In this document: one piece after another, positions 9,893-20,693 of the stretch | Layout of the letters: the number at the start of each line of letters is the position of its first letter | Numbering within the stretch: position 1 is the stretch's first letter | Assembly (NCBI GenBank): GCA_902526795.1 | Contig: CABZMF010000001.1 | Location: 135,458-199,457, forward strand | Direction: 5' to 3' | Length of the DNA: 64,000 nucleotides | From: an uncultured Fidelibacterota bacterium | GTDB lineage: Bacteria; Fidelibacterota; Marinisomatia; Marinisomatales; Marinisomataceae | Program-made: the position numbers and the translations under genes | The notes under the pieces: generated by a model | Told to the model about the DNA's origin: nothing | Seen by the model: the letters and a program-made list of their open reading frames with translations, nothing else | The model's database searches: none

Positions 9893-11380
9893 TTAATACC
9901 TGTATTCATCCTTTTTGTAAGGACCACTTACATTTACTCCAATGTACTTAGCTTGTGACTTAGTCAATTTAGTTAAATCAGCATCTAAATGTTTCAAATG
10001 AATTCTTGCAACTTCTTCATCTAATTTTCTAGGTAAATCATAAATTCCTGTTAAAGGTTTATTTTTTGCTAAAAACACTTGGGCCAACACTTGATTTGAA
10101 AAGGAAGTAGACATCACAAAACTTGCATGCCCTGTCGCACATCCTAAATTTACTAACCTTCCCTCGGCTAATATAAATATTTGTTTACCATTTTTGAAAG
10201 TATATCGATCCAACTGTGGTTTTATTTGATCTCTTTTAGCATTTGACTTATTTAATGCATCTACTTGAATTTCATTATCAAAATGTCCAATATTACAAAC
10301 AATGGCTTGATCTTTCATTCTTCGCATATGATTCAAAGTAATTATATCTTTATTTCCTGTTGTTGTAACAAAGATATTTCCTCTTTCAAGAACATCTTCT
10401 AATCTTCTAACTTCAAATCCCTCCATTGCTGCTTGAAGAGCACATATTGGGTCAATCTCAGTTACAATAACTTTACAACCATATGATTTCATTGACTGTG
10501 CCGATCCCTTACCAACGTCACCATATCCACAAACAACGACAGTTTTACCAGCAAGCATAATTTCAGTTGAACGTTTAATGCCATCAGCCAAAGACTCTCT
10601 ACAACCGTAAAGATTATCAAATTTAGATTTAGTTGCTGCATCATTTACATTAAATGCAGGGAACAATAAAGTAGCATCTTCTACCATTTGCTGTAGCCTA
10701 GCTACTCCTGTTGTTGTTTCTTCTGAAACACCTATAATTTCAGGAATAATATTATGCCAATGATTTGGATTTTTTTGATGTACCTTTCTTAGAAGTTTTT
10801 CAATTACTACTTCTTCCTCTATCTTGGTAGTGATTTTTGGAAGTCTATTGTTTTTATTAAAATAGTTTTCTAGTTCATATCCCTTATGAACAAGAAGTGT
10901 TGCATCTCCACCATCATCTACAATAAGATTTGGACCTAGGTTATTTTCGAAAGTCAAAGCTTGAAGTGTACAATCCCAATATTCTTTTAGAGTTTCACCT
11001 TTCCATGCAAATACCGGAGTTTTAGTTTTTGCAATCGCTGCAGCAGCTTCATCTTGTGTTGAAAAAATATTACAACTCGCCCAACGTATATCTGCACCCA
11101 GATCTTTTAAGGTTTCTATTAAAACTGCTGTTTCTATAGTCATATGTAATGAGCCTGTAAGCCTATAACCTTTTAAGGGTTTATATTTAGAATATTTTTT
11201 TCTTAATTCCATTAAACCTGGCATTTCTTTTTCAGATATATCCATCTTATCTCTACCAAGCTTGGCTAATTTGATGTCTTTAACTTTATATGGTAAAGAT
11301 TCAACAATCTTTTTGGATTGATTCTTCATTTTACTTTTTGTTTTAATTGATTTGTTTGTTTCAGTTGTTTGTAATCTCAT
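9893..11380 (-). CDS. ahcY: Adenosylhomocysteinase
   Basis: [52 protein letters not shown]-terminal PYKKDEYRY. Confidence 0.97.
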   Translation of the reverse strand: MRLQTTETNKSIKTKSKMKNQSKKIVESLPYKVKDIKLAKLGRDKMDISEKEMPGLMELRKKYSKYKPLKGYRLTGSLHMTIETAVLIETLKDLGADIRWASCNIFSTQDEAAAAIAKTKTPVFAWKGETLKEYWDCTLQALTFENNLGPNLIVDDGGDATLLVHKGYELENYFNKNNRLPKITTKIEEEVVIEKLLRKVHQKNPNHWHNIIPEIIGVSEETTTGVARLQQMVEDATLLFPAFNVNDAATKSKFDNLYGCRESLADGIKRSTEIMLAGKTVVVCGYGDVGKGSAQSMKSYGCKVIVTEIDPICALQAAMEGFEVRRLEDVLERGNIFVTTTGNKDIITLNHMRRMKDQAIVCNIGHFDNEIQVDALNKSNAKRDQIKPQLDRYTFKNGKQIFILAEGRLVNLGCATGHASFVMSTSFSNQVLAQVFLAKNKPLTGIYDLPRKLDEEVARIHLKHLDADLTKLTKSQAKYIGVNVSGPYKKDEYRY

Positions 11381-11388
11381 TTTTCCTC

Positions 11389-12510
11389 TTAAAAGTTTAA
11401 TTGATTTACCATATCAGTATTTTCCCAAGCAAGATGGTCTTTACCAAAATGACCGTAATTTGTTGTTTCAGTTAGGTCTAATTTAAAAAGATTAAATTTT
11501 CTAATGATACCTAAAGGTGTTAAATCAATATTTTGATAAATCCAATCTGATATATCATTCCTAACTTTACCATCACAGTAGACATAAAGTGATACAGGCT
11601 CTTTAACACCAATAGCGTAACTAAGTTGAATAGTAGCATTTTGTGAAACTCCTGATGCTACAATATTTTTAGCTAGATATCTTGCCATGTATGCGCCACT
11701 TCTATCTACTTTTGTGCAGTCTTTTCCGCTAAATGCTCCTCCACCATGAGGTGCATAACCACCGTATGTATCAACAATGATTTTTCTTCCCGTAACTCCA
11801 GTATCGCCATCAGGTCCACCTGTTATAAAATTACCAGTTGGGTTTACTTGAAAGATAGTATTATTGTCAAACATGCCATTCAATTCTGGTTTTATAATTT
11901 TTTCTACTCTTCTTTGTACTTCATCAGGATTATCTTTTAAATCTTCACTATGTTGGGTACTACAAATTATATTTGATATTCTTACAGGTTCATTAACATC
12001 ACTATACTCAACTGTTACTTGAGCTTTTCCATCTGGACCCATCCAGTCTTGACCATTATGTCTTGCAACAGAAAGTGATTTAGTAATCTTGTGGCTATAA
12101 TAGATCGCACTTGGCATAAAAGAATCATTTTCACTACATGCATAGCCGAACATCATTCCCTGATCTCCTGCACCAAAGTTATCAGTACTTCTTGCAATAT
12201 CAACACTTTGACTATGAATTAAATTTTTAAAAGATAATGTATTCCAATGAAAATTTTCTTGTTCATAACCAATCTTTTTTATCGTTTCCCTTACCAATTT
12301 TTCAATTGAATCTTTATTATCCATTAAATCAGTTTTTACTTCTCCTGCAATAGTTACCATATTTGAAGATACCATCGTTTCAATGGCTGCTCGATGACTT
12401 TCGTTTTCATTTATTAAATAGTATGCTATACTATCTGAAACTAAATCAGCAATTTTATCAGGATGTCCTTCCGTTACAGATTCTGATGTAAATAAGTAGT
12501 TATTCATCAC
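11389..12510 (-). CDS. metK: S-adenosylmethionine synthetase
   Basis: [56 protein letters not shown]. Confidence 0.97.
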   Translation of the reverse strand: MMNNYLFTSESVTEGHPDKIADLVSDSIAYYLINENESHRAAIETMVSSNMVTIAGEVKTDLMDNKDSIEKLVRETIKKIGYEQENFHWNTLSFKNLIHSQSVDIARSTDNFGAGDQGMMFGYACSENDSFMPSAIYYSHKITKSLSVARHNGQDWMGPDGKAQVTVEYSDVNEPVRISNIICSTQHSEDLKDNPDEVQRRVEKIIKPELNGMFDNNTIFQVNPTGNFITGGPDGDTGVTGRKIIVDTYGGYAPHGGGAFSGKDCTKVDRSGAYMARYLAKNIVASGVSQNATIQLSYAIGVKEPVSLYVYCDGKVRNDISDWIYQNIDLTPLGIIRKFNLFKLDLTETTNYGHFGKDHLAWENTDMVNQLNF

Positions 12511-12832
12511 CTTTTTTTATCCAATCATGCTTTGTATAGTCAACAGTAATTTCATCGTTAAAATTTATATTAGTTATAGTTTTTATTTTAATAAAATCTC
12601 CACAATAAATTGCCTCACAGTTTGGATTTTTTGAGTGATTAAAAAAACCACCTAAAGGAGTTCTAATATATCCATGCGAGAATCTCTTATCTTTGATGTG
12701 GGTAACACCAAGAACGCTATCAGAACTGATATTATTTTTTGCAAAAAGACCTAAACCATGAATGCGAGATTTTTTAATTGTAACATTTGATGGCAATGGT
12801 TCAAAAGTCTTCAGTTTTTCATAATTTGACAC
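12500..12832 (-). CDS. Small SET domain protein (putative lysine methyltransferase)
   Basis: 110 aa with GLGLFA, GGFFNHSKNPNCEA, DEITVDYT SET-core motifs. Confidence 0.85.
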   Translation of the reverse strand: MSNYEKLKTFEPLPSNVTIKKSRIHGLGLFAKNNISSDSVLGVTHIKDKRFSHGYIRTPLGGFFNHSKNPNCEAIYCGDFIKIKTITNINFNDEITVDYTKHDWIKKGDE

Positions 12833-12936
12833 GTTGGAATAATATAATTATTTAAACTCATAATAAATGTTTTTTTTAAAATGTAATTAAGATATATTCA
12901 CATCGTAATGAAGACAGTCTTAGGAAATCCAATTTA

Positions 12937-13644
12937 ATGGGCTTAATTAATCAAATAATATTATTACAAGAAGTTGATAATAAATTATTTGAAATCAAAA
13001 AATTGCTTGGTGATTTACCCTCGAAAGTTGAAGAATTGACAGAAAATGAAGATAATGTAAAACTTTCTTTGGAAAATAAGGAGAATGAATTAAAAGAAAC
13101 TTCTGTTTCAATCAACTCAAATGAAACTCTTGTTGAAAGCACTTCCGAAAAAATTAATTCTCTTAAAGATAAGCTGATAGATGGATCAATTAGCACAAAT
13201 AAAGAATATGATGCCATGATGGAAACTATCGATTTTGAAAAAAAATTATTATCTGAAAAAGAAAATGAGTTGATTGAGCTAATGAGTAAAAAAGAAGAGC
13301 TCGAAAATGAAATTGAAGTAGACACTTCCGCTCTTGATGGAATTATAATAGAATTAAATTCAAAAAAAGATGCCTTAAATACTAAAATGGAAGAAGTGGC
13401 GGAAGAGAAAAATGCATTAGAATCTGAAAGACAGACCGTTGCAAAAAATATTGACCAAGATACAATGTCAAAATATTCTGAAATTTATGAAGCGCGAAAA
13501 GGTTTAGTAGCAGTAGAAATACTTGATGGTAGTTGTGGAGGTTGTGGAGCAATGGTTCCTCCTCAGCTTGTTAATGAAGCTATTTCACAAAACATCGTTT
13601 ATTGTGGTAACTGTAGTAGATTTCTTTACAAAACAGAAAATTAA
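12937..13644 (+). CDS. Coiled-coil C4-type zinc ribbon protein
   Basis: Long coiled coil then CGGCGAMVPPQL...IVYCGNCSRFLY. Confidence 0.88.
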   Translation: MGLINQIILLQEVDNKLFEIKKLLGDLPSKVEELTENEDNVKLSLENKENELKETSVSINSNETLVESTSEKINSLKDKLIDGSISTNKEYDAMMETIDFEKKLLSEKENELIELMSKKEELENEIEVDTSALDGIIIELNSKKDALNTKMEEVAEEKNALESERQTVAKNIDQDTMSKYSEIYEARKGLVAVEILDGSCGGCGAMVPPQLVNEAISQNIVYCGNCSRFLYKTEN

Positions 13645-13689
13645 TTTTTTACTTCTAAATTCAATATCTATCCCTTATTATATCCTCAA

Positions 13690-14024
13690 GAGCTGATTGG
13701 ATGATTGCTCGATTTATCGAGAGGAAAGTCCGGGCACCAAAGAGTATAGTGCCACCTAACAGGTGGGATTCGTAAGAATATGGACAGTGCAGCAGAAAAT
13801 AAACCGCCATTTGGCAAGGGTGAAAAGGTGGTGTAAGAGACCACCAGTAATAATGGTAACATTATTAGCTGGTAAACCCCACTAGGTGCAAGATCACGTA
13901 GACCCAAGATACTACTCGTATCATTTGAGGGAAGGGTAGATTGCTAGAGTTTTATAGAAATATAAAATAGAGAGGAATAATCATCGCATCTATGATGTAC
14001 AGAACCCGGCTTATAGATCGGCTC
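13690..14024 (+). ncRNA. rnpB: RNase P RNA (bacterial)
   Basis: GAGAGGAAAGTCCGGGCACC, ACAGTGCAGCAGAAAATAAACCGCC, GGGTGAAAAGGTG, AAACCCCACTAGGTGCAAGATCA, AGAACCCGGCTTA; terminal P1 GAGCTGAT/ATCGGCTC. Confidence 0.95.
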
Positions 14025-14035
14025 AAAAAATTGTT

Positions 14036-15034
14036 ATGAAGAAATCAAAAATAGCAGGTATTGGATTTAATGTTCCTGACAATATTGTGACTAATCATGA
14101 TATTGAAGACATGATGGATACAACAGATGAATGGATTCAAACAAGATCTGGGATTAAAGAACGCAGATGGGTACTCCCTGGAACTCCTAATTCTGATCTA
14201 GCGTTACCCGCATGTATTAAAGCAATTGAAAATGCAGGAATATCACCAAATGATATTGATGCAATTATTGTTGGAACAGTAAGCTCTGATTATAATTTTC
14301 CAGGTGTGGGACCAATCATTCAAAGAAAACTTGGAATTAAAAAAAATATTCCTGCTTATGATATTAGTGCAGCATGTTCTGCTTTTATATACTTACTAGA
14401 AATGGGAGACCAATATATTAAATCTGGTAAATATAGCAATATTTTGCTTGTTGGCTCAGATTTAATGTCAACAATAATTGATAGAACTCCAGAAGGCAGA
14501 GCAACAGGAGTATTATTTGGTGATGGTTCAGGGGCTGTGGTACTTCAAGAATCAAATGACGAAAGTCAAATTTTATCCACACATCTATATGCGGATGGTG
14601 ATGGCGTTGAACATTTGATTGCAAAAGCACCAGGCTCCGTTTTCAATCCTTTGAGGATAGATGAAAATATTGTCAAAGATAGAATGCATTTGCCTCACCA
14701 GAATGGTAGAGAAGTATTTAAAAATGCTGTCAAAAGAATGCCAGAAGCAATTAATATTGCTCTTGAGTATAATAATTTGTCAATCGATGATATTTCTTTA
14801 GTTGTAGCACATCAAGCTAATAAAAGAATATTAGAAGCTTGTGCTGAAAGAATGAAACTCCCTTTGGAAAAAATGTACATTAATATACATAAGTATGGAA
14901 ATACTACTGCCGCAACAATACCCATTGCTATATGTGAAGCTTTAAAAGAGGGTAGGTTAATTAAAGGCGATCATATTATATTAACTGCTTTCGGTGCTGG
15001 CTACACCTGGGCATCAGCTGCTATTAAATGGTAG
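14036..15034 (+). CDS. fabH: 3-oxoacyl-ACP synthase III
   Basis: DDTDEWI-like MDTTDEWIQTRSGIKERR, ISAACSAFIYLLEMG, VAHQANKRILEA, YGNTTAATIPIA. Confidence 0.95.
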   Translation: MKKSKIAGIGFNVPDNIVTNHDIEDMMDTTDEWIQTRSGIKERRWVLPGTPNSDLALPACIKAIENAGISPNDIDAIIVGTVSSDYNFPGVGPIIQRKLGIKKNIPAYDISAACSAFIYLLEMGDQYIKSGKYSNILLVGSDLMSTIIDRTPEGRATGVLFGDGSGAVVLQESNDESQILSTHLYADGDGVEHLIAKAPGSVFNPLRIDENIVKDRMHLPHQNGREVFKNAVKRMPEAINIALEYNNLSIDDISLVVAHQANKRILEACAERMKLPLEKMYINIHKYGNTTAATIPIAICEALKEGRLIKGDHIILTAFGAGYTWASAAIKW

Positions 15035-15035
15035 A

Positions 15036-17318
15036 ATGAATAATTTTGAAATTATTAAAAGTTTTTTTAAAAAAAATAAGTTTCCAATTCTATGGTTCTT
15101 TTTTTTATCATTTGCTGTGTCATTAACATTCCCAACAGGATTTTCAATTAGATATTCATATCAACTTAATGATATTGCCAATGAACCTATAATTGCACCA
15201 TTTGACTTTGGAATTCTAAAAACAGATCAAAAATTAAATATCGATTTGGAAGAAGCAAGGAATTCAGTTCCATTTTCTTTTTCAAGAGATCAAGATTTTG
15301 TTAATAATCAGATTTCTGTGATCGATACATTTTTCATTTATTTAAACGATATTTACAGCGCTCATGATTTGTTTATTTCTTCTCAAGACTCACTTTATAA
15401 ATATCGTTATGAACCCGAATTCGAAATTTTTCAATCTAGCTTTATAGCCGATAGCACAACATATGTTACACTATACAACGAATTTCTCGAGAAATATCAG
15501 TTTCAAATCGATAAAGCACAATGGGATCAACTTCTTGGCATTAACGATAATCTTTCTGAAACAGTTAATCTTGAGTTGTTTAAGAATCAAATCAAACAAA
15601 TATGTTTAAACAGGTGGGCAGAAGGCATCATTGATGAGCCATTAGAGAATATTTTTAGTTCTGAAATAAGTATAATTCAAGGAGGAGAACTCGTAATTGC
15701 TCCAACCAAAAACTATAATGATATTGAGACAGCTTGGAAAAAAAATAGAGAAGAAGTAAATCAACTCTATGATAACGAGCTTGATATTAAATCTACACTG
15801 AGTTACGAGCTTATTAATGAGTTTACCAAACCAAATATTTTATTTGATAAAGATTTAACTGAATCAAGACAGAAAGAAAGATTAGATAAGGTTTCTAGAT
15901 TTCAAGGAACTGTACTTGCTAATGAGCTGATTGTCGATACAAATAATAGGATTACAGATTCTGTTCTTTTAAAGCTAAAATCCTTACAACTCGAATCTGA
16001 AAGAAGACTGGGTTATGAAAGAGCTGCAGATAAATTTAGAGAATATTTGGGTGCTTTTTTTGTAGTATCTATTTTACTTTTCTTACTCTTCTCCTTCTTT
16101 TACATTTATAGAAATGACTACTTTGAAAATCATAAGATTTTAGTCTTAATTGGTTTTCTAATGTATTTGATAATATTCTTTTCATGGATAATAGTTAGCT
16201 ATCAATTACCTGTATATATTATACCAATTGCAATGTTTTCAATATTATTGACAGTTTTACTAGACACAACTGTTGCGCTTATATCATCAACAATTTTAAT
16301 ATTTTTAACTTCATTGCTCATTGGAAATGATCTTGATTTTGCAATTATACAATTTTTCGTATCCTTTATAGCTATATTAAGTGTTAGGAAATTACGCAAG
16401 AGAAGACAAATCATTACAACTATGTTGACTTTAGTTCTTTGTAGTTTATTTGTATTTTTCTCAGTAATGCTTTTTAAAGGAATTGATTTTCTTGATTACA
16501 ATTACTCAACAGTTGGATATTTAGCTCTTGCAAGCTTTTTATGCCCAATTCTAGCATTTGGACTAGTTCCATTATTTGAATCTTTTTTTGGCATTACTAC
16601 AGACTTAAGTCTAATTGAATTACTTGACTATGATCAGCCATTACTTAAAAAGCTTATGGAGGACGCTCCAGGAACTCATACTCACAGCGTCAAAGTAGGA
16701 ACACTTGCAGAATCATGTGCTAATGCAATTGGAGCAAGGGCTTTATTATGTAGAGTTGGTTCCTATTATCATGATATTGGAAAAATAAAAATGCCAGAAT
16801 ATTATGCGGAAAATCAAACCACTGAAAATAAACATGATTCAATAACGCCTCATATGAGTGTGAAAATTCTAAAACAGCATGTTACAGATGGACTTTCTTT
16901 AGCTGATGAATATGGTTTACCAAATATTGTAAAAGATTTTATAGAAACTCATCATGCTAGAAATAGAATGGAATTTTTCTATAACAAAGCTTTAGAAGCA
17001 CATAAGAAGGTAGATGAAAATGAATTTAGATATCCTGGTCCAAAACCAAGATCTAAAGAAACAGGTATTGTTATGTTAGCAGAAGCAATTGAAGCGCAAG
17101 CTAATTCACTAAAAAATCCAACATTAGAAAAATTTGAATCAATGATAGATATAGCAATTAGAAGTAGATTAGAGGACGGACAATTAGATGAATGTCCGTT
17201 GACAATGGAAGACCTCCAAAAAATTAAAGGCAGAAGAGATGGTAAACACGGCCTTTTACCTGTATTATCGGGATTATACCATTCAAGACCAGAATATCCA
17301 TCAAAAGATAATGAATGA
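15036..17318 (+). CDS. 7TM-HD family phosphohydrolase (PgpH/YqfF-like)
   Basis: Long extracytoplasmic N-terminal region, TM block, HD motifs APGTHTHSVKVGTLAE, YYHDIGKIKMPEYYAENQ, HHARNRMEFFY; ATG at 15036 favoured over ORF start 14994. Confidence 0.9.
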   Translation: MNNFEIIKSFFKKNKFPILWFFFLSFAVSLTFPTGFSIRYSYQLNDIANEPIIAPFDFGILKTDQKLNIDLEEARNSVPFSFSRDQDFVNNQISVIDTFFIYLNDIYSAHDLFISSQDSLYKYRYEPEFEIFQSSFIADSTTYVTLYNEFLEKYQFQIDKAQWDQLLGINDNLSETVNLELFKNQIKQICLNRWAEGIIDEPLENIFSSEISIIQGGELVIAPTKNYNDIETAWKKNREEVNQLYDNELDIKSTLSYELINEFTKPNILFDKDLTESRQKERLDKVSRFQGTVLANELIVDTNNRITDSVLLKLKSLQLESERRLGYERAADKFREYLGAFFVVSILLFLLFSFFYIYRNDYFENHKILVLIGFLMYLIIFFSWIIVSYQLPVYIIPIAMFSILLTVLLDTTVALISSTILIFLTSLLIGNDLDFAIIQFFVSFIAILSVRKLRKRRQIITTMLTLVLCSLFVFFSVMLFKGIDFLDYNYSTVGYLALASFLCPILAFGLVPLFESFFGITTDLSLIELLDYDQPLLKKLMEDAPGTHTHSVKVGTLAESCANAIGARALLCRVGSYYHDIGKIKMPEYYAENQTTENKHDSITPHMSVKILKQHVTDGLSLADEYGLPNIVKDFIETHHARNRMEFFYNKALEAHKKVDENEFRYPGPKPRSKETGIVMLAEAIEAQANSLKNPTLEKFESMIDIAIRSRLEDGQLDECPLTMEDLQKIKGRRDGKHGLLPVLSGLYHSRPEYPSKDNE

Positions 17319-17745
17319 AATAAATATTTTTAAAGAATGTAAAGATATTGATTTCTACAAAGATCATATTGTTCAATTAATAAATTTATCGCTTGAGGCT
17401 ACAAAATATAATCAGGTGAAAATCAATATAATTTTTTGTGATAATGATAAGTTAAACTCTTTTAAACAAGAATATTTTAACGATGACGTTTTAACAGATA
17501 TAGTTACTTTCCCTATTAAGAACGATAATAAACTTGAAGCTGAAATATACATTAGTATTGAAATGGCCAAGATAAATGCAGATGAATTTAATGTTACACT
17601 AAATAACGAACTTAGCAGGCTTATTGTTCATGGAGTACTGCATTTAATTGGATTTAATGATGATACAGAAGATTCCAAAAAAATTATGTTTCTAAAACAA
17701 GATGAAATAATTTCAAATTTTCAGAAAGACGTTTGTAATGAGTAA
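17311..17745 (+). CDS. ybeY: Endoribonuclease YbeY
   Basis: LTDIVTFPI and HGVLHLIGFNDDTE zinc motif; in-frame ATG 17311. Confidence 0.9.
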   Translation: MNEINIFKECKDIDFYKDHIVQLINLSLEATKYNQVKINIIFCDNDKLNSFKQEYFNDDVLTDIVTFPIKNDNKLEAEIYISIEMAKINADEFNVTLNNELSRLIVHGVLHLIGFNDDTEDSKKIMFLKQDEIISNFQKDVCNE

Positions 17746-18508
17746 ATCAGTTAATGAATTAATTGATTTAGTAATTAAGTTAAGATCTGATAATGGTTGT
17801 GATTGGGACAGAAAGCAAACTTCTGAATCATTGACGCCACACTTAATTGAAGAAGCATATGAAGTAGTAGATGCAGTGTTAGAAAATAATTCTGAAAATT
17901 TAAAAGAAGAATTAGGTGATTTACTTCTACATGTAGTTTTTCAAGCAGTTATTGCTTCCGAAAAAAAATCATTCGAGTTTGAAGAGGTTGTTGAACAAAT
18001 AAATAACAAGTTAATAAAGAGACATCCACATATTTTTGATGAAAATTACAAGGGAAAGGATTTATCAAACTCAAAAAGTTGGGAGCTTAATAAAAAGAAC
18101 GAAAAAAATAGAGAATCAATTCTTGATGGTATGCCTAAATCACTTTCGGCTCTCATTATTGCTCAAAGATATCAAGATAAAACAGGTGCTGTAGGTTTTG
18201 AGTGGGAAAATGTTGCTCAAGCAATGGATAAAGTTGATGAAGAATTAGGAGAGCTAAAACAGGCTATAAAAAATAATGATTTTAATAATATTGAAGAAGA
18301 AATTGGAGATTTATTAATTACTATAGTTAACCTTGCGAGATTTTTTGATATTTCAGCAGACTTAGCATTAAAAAAAACAAATAAGAAATTTTATAGAAGA
18401 TTTAATTTCATTGAAAAAATTGCTAAAAAAAATAATCAAAAAATAGAAGAAATATCATTAGCTGAGCTATTAAATTATTGGGAGAAAGCTAAAAATGAAG
18501 AAAAATAA
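17738..18508 (+). CDS. mazG: Nucleoside triphosphate pyrophosphohydrolase MazG
   Basis: CDWDRKQTSESLTPHLIEEAYEVVDAV, EELGDLLLHVVFQA; duplicated MazG fold. Confidence 0.94.
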   Translation: MSKSVNELIDLVIKLRSDNGCDWDRKQTSESLTPHLIEEAYEVVDAVLENNSENLKEELGDLLLHVVFQAVIASEKKSFEFEEVVEQINNKLIKRHPHIFDENYKGKDLSNSKSWELNKKNEKNRESILDGMPKSLSALIIAQRYQDKTGAVGFEWENVAQAMDKVDEELGELKQAIKNNDFNNIEEEIGDLLITIVNLARFFDISADLALKKTNKKFYRRFNFIEKIAKKNNQKIEEISLAELLNYWEKAKNEEK

Positions 18509-18917
18509 AATTATTGGAATAACTTTCGGTTCTTTTGATCTTTGTCATTATGGTCATGCGCTAATGTTTGAAGAATGCAAAGAATACTGCGATTATTTAA
18601 TAGTAGGAGTACAATCTGATCCTTGTATTGATCGCCCTGAAAAAAATAAACCTGTTCAATCACATGAAGAAAGAATAGGTATTGTGAGTTCTCTAAAGTT
18701 TGTTGATGAGGTTGTAGCATATGATACGGAAGCTGATTTAATTGAAGTTTTAAAAAAAATTCAACCGGACGTAAGAATTCTTGGAGCAGATCACGAAGGT
18801 ACCCATTTTACAGGGTACGAACTTCCCATTAAATGTATATTTAATACAAGAGATCATGGTTATTCCACCTCAGAACTTAGAAAAAGAGTTTTTGAGGCAG
18901 AAAAAAGTAAAAGTTAA
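18495..18917 (+). CDS. Cytidylyltransferase-like (glycerol-3-phosphate cytidylyltransferase-like) protein
   Basis: GITFGSFDLCHYGHALMFEE nucleotidyltransferase HxGH motif; YSTSELRKR. Confidence 0.82.
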   Translation: MKKNKIIGITFGSFDLCHYGHALMFEECKEYCDYLIVGVQSDPCIDRPEKNKPVQSHEERIGIVSSLKFVDEVVAYDTEADLIEVLKKIQPDVRILGADHEGTHFTGYELPIKCIFNTRDHGYSTSELRKRVFEAEKSKS

Positions 18918-19501
18918 TTTCCAATTAAGTAATTAAATATAATAGTAGATCCCAATCTTAAATTGTTATCATTATTGAGTTTACTTTCAAAAATACTTTC
19001 TTCTTTTAAAGCGAAAACTCTAAGCTTCTCACTAATGTACACTTGTTTGGTGTCAAATTGAAATTGTTCAAAATCGACTCCATAGGGATTATTTTTAAAA
19101 ACTTCTAAAATAGAATTATTTTTTTCAGGATATTCTGGCAGTAGTTTCTTAAGAAAAATTGATAGAGTATAATCTGAGTTATAATTATCAATTAATAATA
19201 AACTTCCATTTATAATCATTTTATTGAGTTCTACGATTTGATATTCTGATAGTTTTAAGTAGGAATTACCGCATAAAAATATTAAAGGATATTTAAAAAA
19301 TGATAAGTCAGCTTCATATGTAATTTCAAATCCTAAATCAATATTAGAGGTACTTTTAAGATATTCTGATATCTTATTTGCTTCATCAATATTGCAGTTT
19401 CCATATATTAAAATCTTATCTGATTGAGCAAATAATAGATTACAGAGCATAAGAATTATTAATAATGCTTTTATATTTAGTTTTTTAATCATTATTAACA
19501 A
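18914..19501 (-). CDS. Secreted hypothetical protein, possibly DUF4159-like
   Basis: N-terminal signal-like segment; YPLIFLCGNSYLKLSEYQIVELNKMIINGSLLLIDNY resembles DUF4159 core. Confidence 0.5.
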   Translation of the reverse strand: MLIMIKKLNIKALLIILMLCNLLFAQSDKILIYGNCNIDEANKISEYLKSTSNIDLGFEITYEADLSFFKYPLIFLCGNSYLKLSEYQIVELNKMIINGSLLLIDNYNSDYTLSIFLKKLLPEYPEKNNSILEVFKNNPYGVDFEQFQFDTKQVYISEKLRVFALKEESIFESKLNNDNNLRLGSTIIFNYLIGN

Positions 19502-19523
19502 TTTAGGTTTTAATTTTATTTAA

Positions 19524-20693
19524 ATGAAAAAACTTAAATTTTATCTCATAATATTATTGATAACTTCATTAGCATTTAATCAAGATCAAAACTTTGATAA
19601 ATCAATTAAAGATACTGAAGAACAAATTAGAAGGCTTAAAGATTCTATTAATTCAGGTAATAAAGAAGTAGATAAATTGAAAAATCAATCAAAAAAAACA
19701 AAAGATATAATTGAACTAACCAGAAGAAATATTAAAAACTCCAATTCATTAATAAATGCATATGACAAAAAAATAAGTCTTTATAGTAATCAACTAATTA
19801 ATCTTAAAAATGCAATTAAAAGAAATAATCAATCTATTAATGATATAAAAAAATCTTATGAAATTAGATCAATAAGTCTCTATAAAAATAGAAATAATGA
19901 TCTCTCAAATTACATTTTTAATTCTAAAAGTTTTTCACAGATGATTTATCGTCTTAAATACTTTAATATAATTTCGGATATAAATCAAAAGTCTGTTGAT
20001 AAGATAAAAACTACACAAAAGTTTAATAAGCAAAAAACCTCAGAAATTTCTGGATTACTTAGTAAGGTTGAAGAAAGTAAAAATTTTAAGAAAACCGAAG
20101 TATCTAGTTTAAATCAGAAAAAAAAATATCAGGAAAAGTTATTAAAGCAACTTAAAAATGAAGAAAATGAGGTAAAAGCTGAGATTGCAACACAACTAAA
20201 GCAAATTGATACCCTAGAAAAATTACGTAAAAAAATTATTGCTGATAAGAAAGAGTATAATGAGAAGCAGTTAGCTAGTTTAAATAGAATTGATAAAGAT
20301 ATAAGGAATTATAAAGGTAAGTTGGATTGGCCTGTTAAAGGAAGAGTTATTAAATCATTTGGACCACAATGGAATCCACGCTTAAACACCACTTTAGATA
20401 ATCCAGGTATTGATATAAGCGCAAGAGCAACTTTACCAGTTAAAAGTGTCTTTGATGGATATGTATCAACCATTACATTTATAGCTGGATATGGAACTAC
20501 TGTGATAATTGATCATAACAACAGTTACTATACGGTTTTCACTCATTTAGAAAATTTACTTATATCAGAAAATATGAATATCAAAGAAGGTCAAAATATT
20601 GGTTATGTATCAAACGATAATATTATCCATTTTGAAATTTGGGGTAACAATCAAAAATTAAATCCAGAAAAATGGTTAGCTAATGGAAATTAG
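19524..20693 (+). CDS. Murein hydrolase activator EnvC-like, M23 peptidase domain
   Basis: Signal peptide, long coiled coil, C-terminal LytM domain (NPGIDISARATLPVKSVFDGYVSTITFIAGYGTTVIIDHN...HFEIW). Confidence 0.9.
   Translation: MKKLKFYLIILLITSLAFNQDQNFDKSIKDTEEQIRRLKDSINSGNKEVDKLKNQSKKTKDIIELTRRNIKNSNSLINAYDKKISLYSNQLINLKNAIKRNNQSINDIKKSYEIRSISLYKNRNNDLSNYIFNSKSFSQMIYRLKYFNIISDINQKSVDKIKTTQKFNKQKTSEISGLLSKVEESKNFKKTEVSSLNQKKKYQEKLLKQLKNEENEVKAEIATQLKQIDTLEKLRKKIIADKKEYNEKQLASLNRIDKDIRNYKGKLDWPVKGRVIKSFGPQWNPRLNTTLDNPGIDISARATLPVKSVFDGYVSTITFIAGYGTTVIIDHNNSYYTVFTHLENLLISENMNIKEGQNIGYVSNDNIIHFEIWGNNQKLNPEKWLANGN

Noticed and set aside
12951-13325. 124-aa Ser-rich minus-strand ORF
   Set aside because: Antisense shadow of the Glu/Lys-rich coiled coil of the zinc-ribbon protein.
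13686-13907. 73-aa minus-strand ORF
   Set aside because: Lies wholly within the RNase P RNA gene, whose conserved core is clear; spurious.
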